A stretch of DNA of 64,000 nucleotides from Pyxidicoccus xibeiensis (GTDB lineage Bacteria; Myxococcota; Myxococcia; Myxococcales; Myxococcaceae): positions 1-64,000 of the forward strand of contig NZ_JAJVKV010000006.1 of NCBI RefSeq assembly GCF_024198175.1, in the 5' to 3' direction. Under the pieces are notes generated by a model. It was not told the origin of the DNA, made no database searches, and saw only the letters and a list, made by a program, of their open reading frames with translations. Positions 37,335 through 43,692 of this stretch are shown here, piece after piece (position 1 is the stretch's first letter; every line of letters begins with the position of its first letter). Both the position numbers and the translations under genes were made by a program.

Positions 37335-38336
37335 TCAGTAGAAGATCCAGTACGGGTGGCGGATGAAGTACGAGCACACGCCCACGTAGGCCGGCTCGGT
37401 GTCGGTGGGCGTCGCGAGCGGCACGAAGACGCCCGCGTACAGCGCGTCCACCTGCGCGTCGGTGAACCGCTCGCCCAGGAAGTGCAGCGACCACCGCCGC
37501 AGCGTGGCCTTGACGTCCTCGGGGTTGGCGGTGCGCGGCGTGCCGGTGGGGAACAGCACCGTGTTCCCCGGCTTGGCCAGCGCGCGGCGGCACCACCGCT
37601 GGGAGACCTGCGTCAGCGTGAGCACGAACGTCGGCGACGGGCTCCGGTCATGGGACACCTGGTTGATGACGGAGCCGCCGCCCAGCGCGTGGTAGCGCTC
37701 GCCGGAGATGTTCTGCCGCGGCATCGGCAGGGCGTCCGGCGGCTGCAGCGGGTAGTTGTCGTCCCCTCGCGACTCGGCCATCGGAATGCCGAACTCGTTC
37801 GCCGAGCTGAAGTAGTCGTCATGGCCCAGCCCCAGCTGCTGGTAGAGCGCCCGTTGAATCTGGGTGGCGCTCATGCGGGTGATGCGCGGCGCATCGGGGT
37901 TCGGGCGCGGGTCCCGCTGCTGCGCCGCGAGGCCCTGGACCCAGGCACGGATGTCGGCCACCGACAGCGTCGCCGTGCCCTCGGTGACGAGCTGGGCATA
38001 GGACTTCTGGCCGATGGGCATCTGCTTGAAGGCGCCGGTGCCCCGGCCCTCCAGCAGGCGCACCAGCTCACTCTCGTCCGGACTGCCCGGCTTCACCATC
38101 CGGGCGTCGGACACCAGCAGGGCCTGGAAGGCCTCGGTGGAGGCGAAGTAGCCGCGAGCCCCCTGCGAGTGACAGCCCTCGCAGTGGGGCCTGAGGCCCT
38201 CCATGACGCGCACGGTCTCCGAGGTGGCCGGCGTGGAGCACGCGGCCTGCCCCTGGGCGCGGAGCGCGGACGGAGTGCCTTCCCCGCTGCATGCGAGCAC
38301 CCCTGACAACACGAGGAGGAACGAGAAGCGGTTCAT
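37335..38336 (-). CDS. Lipoprotein with c-type heme motif, middle gene of DUF1592/DUF1501 operon
   Basis: A 333-residue predicted lipoprotein (lipobox GVLAC). Near the N-terminus C52-E-G-C-H56 is a single c-type heme attachment site in a cytochrome-like segment (GLRPHCEGCHSQGARGYF), ending at about residue 140 with LSVADIRAWVQG. The C-terminal 190 residues do not match a family I can name but are Trp/Arg-rich (RWCRRALAK, RWSLHFLGERFTDAQVDALY). It starts 2 bp after the upstream gene's stop and ends 7 bp before the DUF1501 gene. Probably periplasmic electron transfer or a surface redox complex (inference). Confidence 0.78.
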   Translation of the reverse strand: MNRFSFLLVLSGVLACSGEGTPSALRAQGQAACSTPATSETVRVMEGLRPHCEGCHSQGARGYFASTEAFQALLVSDARMVKPGSPDESELVRLLEGRGTGAFKQMPIGQKSYAQLVTEGTATLSVADIRAWVQGLAAQQRDPRPNPDAPRITRMSATQIQRALYQQLGLGHDDYFSSANEFGIPMAESRGDDNYPLQPPDALPMPRQNISGERYHALGGGSVINQVSHDRSPSPTFVLTLTQVSQRWCRRALAKPGNTVLFPTGTPRTANPEDVKATLRRWSLHFLGERFTDAQVDALYAGVFVPLATPTDTEPAYVGVCSYFIRHPYWIFY

Positions 38337-38338
38337 GG

Positions 38339-40213
38339 TCAGTGCCCCCTCTGGAAGAGGTTCGACTGGGTGAGGGACTTGACGAAGGGACGGACCTTGC
38401 GACCTCCCGCGATGAAGCGCGTCACCTGGTCGTCCAGGTAGCCCGCCTCCGCCGCCGGGTCGATGTCCCGGCCCAGCACCTGGGCATGCAGGTGCCGCAC
38501 GACGCACTTGTCGAAGGCGCCCGCCGCGACGATGAGCTTCGCGAAGCCGAGCGGCCCCACCGTCCCGTCGCTGACCTGCCCGAGCAGTGTCTGCTCCGGC
38601 GGCAGGAAGTCGAGGAAGAGCACCTCGGGGTTGGTCTCCGCCTGGGCCACGGTGACGGGGGTGAGCAGCGTGTCGGGGGCGTACCACCGGTTCCAGTGGC
38701 TGAACGGGTCGACGCCGTAGGGGTACGCGCCCGTGCGCCACCGCACCGGCCAGTGCCAGGCCGTGCCGACGCCGGGCATCAGGTACTTCGCGCCCCAGCC
38801 CTCGAACGCGTCTCCGTGCTTCGCGAAGCGCTTGAAGTGGAGCGCCGCGGGGTCCAGCCGGCGGTGGCAGTGCTGGCAGGGGCCCTCCGTGCCCGGGTCC
38901 CTCCGGTACTCGTTGAACTCCTGGCCCGAGGGCGGCGCCAGGACTTCGCACGCCAGCGTCTCCAGCGCCCGGGCGCCGCGCACGCGCTCGCGCGGGTAGG
39001 CCGCCAGGAAGCCCAGGCTGGTGAGCATGCCGGCGGCGGGAATGCCGCGCGAGGCACCCGTCTGGGTGCGCGGGTCGAACGTGTAGTCGCGCTCGGCCAG
39101 GAAGAAGGGGTTGCGCGCGGGGACCTCGTACTCCCTCCATGCGAGCGGGTCTCCCGGCGAGTGCTCGGGGTCCACCGGCGCGCTGGAGAACCGTGACGGC
39201 CGCCACCACGAGTCGTCGTCGAGCAGGCTCGTCACGCCTCCCGCGAGGCCCTGCATGACATAGGCGACCTGCAGGCTGGTCGGGCCGACGGAGTAGGTGC
39301 CGAGGATGAGGTCGGTGACCGGCCGGTCGTGCCACGCGATGTGGGCGAAGAGCCGGGCGGGCTCCTCGGAGACGAGCCGCCGCTGGCCCTCCGGGTTGTA
39401 GGGCACGTAGTCCTCGTGCCCCGGGTACTGCTGGAAGTCGGCATGGCAGCGCACGGCATTCGGACCACAGCCGCAGGTGCCCACCGGACCCAAGCTGGCA
39501 CAGGTCACCGTCACGGGACGGCCGCTGTTCGGGTCGAGAGCGGTCCCCGTGAGCGCAACACTGGCCGCCAGGCCCACCAGCGTCACCGTCGTCCCGGGAG
39601 CCCACCACGGCTCGATGGAGCGCTCGTCCACCGGCGAGCCATCCGTCTTCAGGCCGGTGCAGGCCGTGTCGTCGCCTCGGTAGAACTTCCACGCGCCGGC
39701 CTTCGCCGTTCCCGCCGCGCACCGATGGATGGAGCGCTGCTGCTGCAGGCCATACTCCGGCGCGTCGGCGGTCCGCGGGGTGAGCGGCAGGTTGAACCAG
39801 TCACGCGCCTGCTCGAACATCGTCCGGTAGAACACCGGCTGCTGGAGCGTCTGGTCGACGAAGGTCGCGACGAAGGCCCGCTGCGCGGCGTCGTCGCCCG
39901 AAGCCCCCAGCGCCGCGTACTCCTCGCCGGTCGGCGGAGTGCCGCGCAGCGCGAGCGACGCCCGGCGCAGCAGCCGGCTCGGAGAGAGCAGGTCGTTCCT
40001 CTCGCCAGCGTCCGGCGTCTCCGTCGGGGGAACGTCGACGCAGCCCGCGTCCTGCGGGTCCCCGGGCGGCTCGGTGGGCGGAATCCCTCCAGCCGAGCCG
40101 GAGCAGCCCACCCAGACCACGAGTGGCAGGACCCACCAGAGAGGACTCGACCCGCGACTCGGGGCGGGTGGCTCCAGGCCAGCATGAAGAGGAATCGAGA
40201 CGCGACGTTTCAT
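38339..40213 (-). CDS. DUF1592/DUF1588-like lipoprotein with CxxCH motif
   Basis: A 624-residue predicted lipoprotein (signal ending LPLVVWVGCSG). It resembles the planctomycete/myxobacterial DUF1592-DUF1588-DUF1595 proteins: LLSPSRLLRRASLALRGTPPT and a C-terminal segment with C446-Q-H-C-H450 in GPCQHCHRRLDPAALHF, a c-type heme attachment motif that is a hallmark of DUF1588. A central domain (about 150-300) has six extra cysteines. First gene of a tight three-gene operon. The start at 40213 opens the lipoprotein signal; the ribosome-binding site is weak. Function unknown; the family always travels with DUF1501/1552 proteins. Confidence 0.8.
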   Translation of the reverse strand: MKRRVSIPLHAGLEPPAPSRGSSPLWWVLPLVVWVGCSGSAGGIPPTEPPGDPQDAGCVDVPPTETPDAGERNDLLSPSRLLRRASLALRGTPPTGEEYAALGASGDDAAQRAFVATFVDQTLQQPVFYRTMFEQARDWFNLPLTPRTADAPEYGLQQQRSIHRCAAGTAKAGAWKFYRGDDTACTGLKTDGSPVDERSIEPWWAPGTTVTLVGLAASVALTGTALDPNSGRPVTVTCASLGPVGTCGCGPNAVRCHADFQQYPGHEDYVPYNPEGQRRLVSEEPARLFAHIAWHDRPVTDLILGTYSVGPTSLQVAYVMQGLAGGVTSLLDDDSWWRPSRFSSAPVDPEHSPGDPLAWREYEVPARNPFFLAERDYTFDPRTQTGASRGIPAAGMLTSLGFLAAYPRERVRGARALETLACEVLAPPSGQEFNEYRRDPGTEGPCQHCHRRLDPAALHFKRFAKHGDAFEGWGAKYLMPGVGTAWHWPVRWRTGAYPYGVDPFSHWNRWYAPDTLLTPVTVAQAETNPEVLFLDFLPPEQTLLGQVSDGTVGPLGFAKLIVAAGAFDKCVVRHLHAQVLGRDIDPAAEAGYLDDQVTRFIAGGRKVRPFVKSLTQSNLFQRGH

Positions 40214-40380
40214 CGGCGGCCATTCAGCAACCCATGTGCCATGAGCATCCAGAAGCGGACACACCGTGGCCCCTCCTGTGTGGCGGCATGCGCGCGGCGA
40301 GAAGTGAAGCCGGCACAACGGGGGATGTGCCCCCCACGTTGAGGCCCCTGCCCCCCAGTCTCAGGGCGTGAGCATATGAA

Positions 40381-40413
40381 GCGACCGCGACGGTCGCACC
40401 GCGAACACGCGGT
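40381..40413. promoter_or_regulatory. Two adjacent perfect palindromes
   Basis: GCGACC-N5-GGTCGC (40381-40397) is followed at once by ACCGCG-N4-CGCGGT (40398-40413). They lie in the divergent gap between the DUF1592 operon and the TTG-start lipoprotein gene, 71-103 bp before the latter's start. Paired operators, or a chance effect of GC-rich DNA. Confidence 0.35.
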
Positions 40414-40483
40414 CCTCCACCAGCCGGATTGCCGCCACGGCGGCACGCTCTCACCGTGCGTCTTTTCTGGAAGGAGGCCTCCC

Positions 40484-41371
40484 TTGAAGACTTCCCGCTG
40501 GTCCTCGCCGCGTGGGCTCGCCGCGCTCGCGCTCTCCGCCGTGGTGCTCGGAGGCTGCGACGACAATGACGAGGCTCCGTCGGACTCGGAGCGCGCCACG
40601 GAGGCCCTGCTGCGCATCTCGCGCGACGCGCCCACCGCGCTGCCGGACGACGTGCCGGAGCCACTGCTCCGCGTGACGTTGGGAGCCGTGGAGTACAACC
40701 TGCGTGAGCTGCTGGGCCGGGAGGAGGGCACGCGTCCCTCCGCGCGCATCGTGGCCGCGTACAGGACGGTCGACACGCCGTCGGACGCGCCGCCCCTGGG
40801 GACACCGTCCGCGAGCCTTCCCGTGGACTCCACACCGTCGGCGCCCGCGGCCCAGGTCTACGAGTGCCGCCAGGTCGGCGTCGCCTTCACCTGGACACAG
40901 GTCCAGCCCGAGGCCGGCCTGCGGCCCTTCACCACGGGGGTTGTGCCGGGACTGGAGACGCTGGTCCTCGACCACTTCCGCTACCCGGGCGACATCGACT
41001 ACGGGGCGCCCACCGGGACGCCTCCGGCCGGTCCTGCCTGGCGCGTGGCCGCCCCGGCACTGAACGGGGGCGAGCCCACCTCCGGGCAGACGCTCTTCGT
41101 TGGCGTCGCCGATGCCTCGGTGCACAACGGAGCGGGCAGCGTCCCCCTGCTGCGACTCTCCAATGCCGCGCGCATCGACCAGGGGCTCCCCTCGGACGTG
41201 TTCTCCCGGACCACGGCCGACGGCACCCAGCGCGGCTATGTGCTCCGGCTCGCCACCGCGGGAGGCGTCGCGCCCACGACGGGCTGCACAGGCACCGGGG
41301 ACCTCGGGAAGCGGGAGCGGGTGCCGTACTCCGCGGCCTACTTCTTCGTGGAGGTCCTCACGCCGCCGTGA
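40484..41371 (+). CDS. Lipoprotein of unknown function (TTG start)
   Basis: A 295-residue predicted lipoprotein that I do not recognise. The start is the TTG at 40484: AAGGAGG stands 6 nt upstream and the codon opens a proper signal (KTSRWSS, a hydrophobic stretch, then VVLGGC). The longer frame from 40376 would put an Arg/His-rich segment in front of the signal. The mature part has a Ser/Pro/Ala-rich linker (about 95-120) and two cysteine pairs. No repeat or enzymatic motif was seen. It is divergent from the DUF1592 operon and overlaps the end of the small minus-strand gene at 41358-41588 by 14 bp. Confidence 0.75.
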   Translation: MKTSRWSSPRGLAALALSAVVLGGCDDNDEAPSDSERATEALLRISRDAPTALPDDVPEPLLRVTLGAVEYNLRELLGREEGTRPSARIVAAYRTVDTPSDAPPLGTPSASLPVDSTPSAPAAQVYECRQVGVAFTWTQVQPEAGLRPFTTGVVPGLETLVLDHFRYPGDIDYGAPTGTPPAGPAWRVAAPALNGGEPTSGQTLFVGVADASVHNGAGSVPLLRLSNAARIDQGLPSDVFSRTTADGTQRGYVLRLATAGGVAPTTGCTGTGDLGKRERVPYSAAYFFVEVLTPP

Positions 41372-41588
41372 CGGTGACCTCCACCTTCGAGAGGACGTGG
41401 TCCAGCACCGCCGCGTGCCTGACCAGGTGCTCGAAGCGCTGGAGCACACCGGGGCTGGAGTCGAACAGCCGCGCCAGCTCCTCCGAGGACGCGGCCACGC
41501 TCCCGAGTACTTCGAAGAGAGCAGCGTCCGCCACGGAGGGAGCGGAGCGGCCCCCCGCGGGCCAGGCTCGCGCTCCCCCCGTGGGCAC
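41358..41588 (-). CDS. Small protein coupled to the Ala/Lys-rich gene
   Basis: A 76-residue frame whose GTG start directly follows the TGA of the upstream gene (TGAGTG), suggesting re-initiation. Codon third positions are strongly G/C in this frame and the C-terminal 60 residues read as amphipathic helices (LFEVLGSVAASSEELARLF, then a second one), so it is probably a real protein or a C-terminal remnant. The first 16 residues are low-complexity. I do not recognise it. Its place behind a possible effector gene would fit a chaperone or immunity protein, but that is inference. Confidence 0.5.
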   Translation of the reverse strand: MPTGGARAWPAGGRSAPSVADAALFEVLGSVAASSEELARLFDSSPGVLQRFEHLVRHAAVLDHVLSKVEVTVTAA

Positions 41589-42680
41589 TCACCAGAACTT
41601 GAGCTTCTTCACCGCCGACTTCGCGCCGTCCTTCATGGCCTTCGCGCCGTCCTTGACCGCGTTGCCAATCTTCTCCGGGCCGACGGCGCCCACGACGCTG
41701 GACACCGTGGAGACGACGCCACCCACCTGGGAGACGACGGGGATGTTCGTCGCCGCCAGGGCCGAGCCCGCGGCGGTGATACCCGCGGTGACCTTCTTGC
41801 CCACGGACGCCTTCGGGTCGCGCAGCGTCGACACGAACGCGGCGGTGTCCGCGGCGGCGATGGCGACGTTGACGCCGGGGACGAAGCGTCCACCCGCCCT
41901 GCCCGCGAGCTTCGCGGCCTTGAGCCCGTCGGACGCCATGGCCTTGGAGGCGCCGTTGGCGACGGCCCGCTTCATCTTCGAGTCGGCGACGTGCTTGAGG
42001 TCCCGGACCGACACGTCACCGCCCGCGCGCAGGTACTTCTGGGCCATCGCCTTCGCTGTCTCCCCTGCCTTCGTCCGGACGGTGTTCCGGTGGTGCGCGG
42101 CCGCGTCCCCGGGCGCCGTCAGTCGCGGCCCGTTCGCCTGCTTGTCGATGGCGTCGCGGAAGCCCTTCGTCACGTCCCTCACCGACTGCCGGGCCTCCCG
42201 CAGCTCCGCGAAGCCCTTCACCGTGTTGAGGCCCACGGACGCGAAGCTGGCGGTCGACCCGAGGGCCTTGTTCTTGCTCTCGCGGTCCCAGCCCTCGCGG
42301 AAGCCGGCGCGGATGTCGCTGACCATCGACGCCCCGGCGAACGGGAGCTGGGCCACGCCGAGCGTGCCGCCCACGCCCGAGGCCGTCCGCGTGAACGGGG
42401 TGTTGCGCGCGGTGACCGTCTTGCGAGGCTGGTCGTTGACGAGCGGAAGGGGCGTGTTGCCGAACTTGAGCTTCTCCGTCCGCACGTCACGGCCGCCCTT
42501 CGCGAGCATGAAGACGTCGGCGATGCTCTTCACGCCGTTGGCGCGGACGCCATTCCCGTCGTTCTTGTCCGCCACGCGGTCGATGAGGTTCTTCTTCGAC
42601 TCCTTCTTGGCCTCGGCCTTCTTCGGCTCGGCCTTCACGGGCTTGTAGGTCTTCCTGCGGGCGTCGGAATTGATGCGCAT
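41589..42680 (-). CDS. Ala/Lys-rich protein with glycine-zipper-like hydrophobic end
   Basis: A 363-residue basic protein that I do not recognise. It has no signal peptide. The N-terminal 45 residues are Lys/Glu-rich and probably disordered (EPKKAEAKKESKK). The middle is helical, with TVKGFAELREARQSVRDV. The last 110 residues hold two stretches of small and hydrophobic residues (AGGRFVPGVNVAIAAADTAA and VTAGITAAGSALAATNIPVV) like glycine-zipper or pore-forming helices, ending KKLKFW. This layout resembles toxins or effectors delivered by contact-dependent systems, but no cognate delivery gene is adjacent. The ATG at 42680 follows CCGGAG; the longer frame is unsupported. Confidence 0.68.
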   Translation of the reverse strand: MRINSDARRKTYKPVKAEPKKAEAKKESKKNLIDRVADKNDGNGVRANGVKSIADVFMLAKGGRDVRTEKLKFGNTPLPLVNDQPRKTVTARNTPFTRTASGVGGTLGVAQLPFAGASMVSDIRAGFREGWDRESKNKALGSTASFASVGLNTVKGFAELREARQSVRDVTKGFRDAIDKQANGPRLTAPGDAAAHHRNTVRTKAGETAKAMAQKYLRAGGDVSVRDLKHVADSKMKRAVANGASKAMASDGLKAAKLAGRAGGRFVPGVNVAIAAADTAAFVSTLRDPKASVGKKVTAGITAAGSALAATNIPVVSQVGGVVSTVSSVVGAVGPEKIGNAVKDGAKAMKDGAKSAVKKLKFW

Positions 42681-42755
42681 GGGCGGGGCTCCGGGGGGAA
42701 TGTTTTCAAAATGGATTGTCGACACCAGAGCCTGAAGGTTGCCCAAAGACTCTCA

Positions 42756-42785
42756 ATTATCGATACGCATCGCCGACACATCCAA
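42756..42785 (-). promoter_or_regulatory. Candidate promoter of the Ala/Lys-rich gene
   Basis: On the minus strand GATAAT (42761-42756) matches a -10 box at five of six bases. TTGGAT (42785-42780) lies 18 bp upstream as a weak -35. The element sits 75 bp before the ATG in an unusually A+T-rich 150-bp stretch. Confidence 0.35.
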
Positions 42786-42959
42786 TCAAAGACAATACAA
42801 TCCCATCCACAAACACCGTGGACAGGAAGAGGGACGCAGGGGGACCTCTTTCGGAGGACACGCGCGGGCCACGGGTGGCGCATTTCCTCCGGAAGAATCC
42901 GGCCGGCCAGCTCGCAACCCCACGGAATCCGGGCGTTCTGGGTGCTCCACCCGCGGGAC

Positions 42960-43661
42960 TCAGCCGGGCGTCGGGTCCTTCATCGCGGAGCGGATGCTCA
43001 GGTCGAGCTGGCTCTGGAGCTCACGCAGGAGGCTGCCCAGCGCGGGCGTGTCGACACCGATGCGGATGGCGAGCCGGGTACGGACCTCCGCTCGCAACCA
43101 CTCACGGGCCTGCGCGAGCCAGCGCTTCACCGTGGAGCGGTCCACGCGGTAGGCCCGGGCAAGCTCCGCCGTTCCCAGCCCCTCCACCAGGTGCAGCCGC
43201 AGCAGAGTCCGGGCCCGGGGCTCCAGTCCCTCGAGGGCTTCCCGGAAGGCCTGGGTGAAGTCGTCACGGTAGCGGTCCTTGATGTAGCGCCGGTCCGCGT
43301 CGTCGACGGGCGACGCCACCTCTTCGAGCCGCGAGTAGTCCCCCTCGAGTGGAGCCTTCCGCTCCCGGAGCAGGTTCAGCGCGGTGCGCAGGGCGGCCAC
43401 GCGAAGCCAGGCCAGCAGGGGGCCCTGGCCTTCATAGTCGGCCATTCGCGGCGGGCGGTCTCCGCTGGGGAGGAAGAGCTTCACGCGCAGCAGCTGGAGG
43501 GCCTCCTCCGTGGTCGGAACGTCCATTCCCCGCTGGAGCAGGGCCTTGCGGAGCTGCGGGATGAGGCGTGCCTCAAAGCTGGCGAGGGCCTCGGCATCAC
43601 CCCGCGCACACGCCTGTGCGAAGGCCAGGTCTTCCCGAGGGTCCGTGCCGTTCATCGTCAT
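42960..43661 (-). CDS. Sigma-70 family RNA polymerase sigma factor (Myxococcales type)
   Basis: A 233-residue sigma factor with region 2 (FEARLIPQLRKALLQRG to GPLLAWLRVAALRTALN) and region 4 (LEPRARTLLRLHLVEGLGTAELARAY with DRSTVKRWLAQAREWL). It matches, from recognition, the small myxobacterial group usually paired with a Ser/Thr kinase. It would direct RNA polymerase to a dedicated regulon. It is divergent from the kinase gene with only 31 bp between starts, so both are probably controlled together. The kinase carries an HxxxCxxC anti-sigma-like motif, which would make it the likely partner. ATGs at 43661 and 43655 are both possible. Confidence 0.85.
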   Translation of the reverse strand: MTMNGTDPREDLAFAQACARGDAEALASFEARLIPQLRKALLQRGMDVPTTEEALQLLRVKLFLPSGDRPPRMADYEGQGPLLAWLRVAALRTALNLLRERKAPLEGDYSRLEEVASPVDDADRRYIKDRYRDDFTQAFREALEGLEPRARTLLRLHLVEGLGTAELARAYRVDRSTVKRWLAQAREWLRAEVRTRLAIRIGVDTPALGSLLRELQSQLDLSIRSAMKDPTPG

Positions 43662-43692
43662 GCCCCCCTACGTCGGCTATCGTGTCCTCGTC

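Noticed and set aside
41338..41592. 84-codon minus-strand frame overlapping the 76-residue small gene
   Set aside because: The alternative frame is Arg/Gly-rich with poor third-position bias; the frame at 41358-41588 reads as helices with GC-rich third positions.
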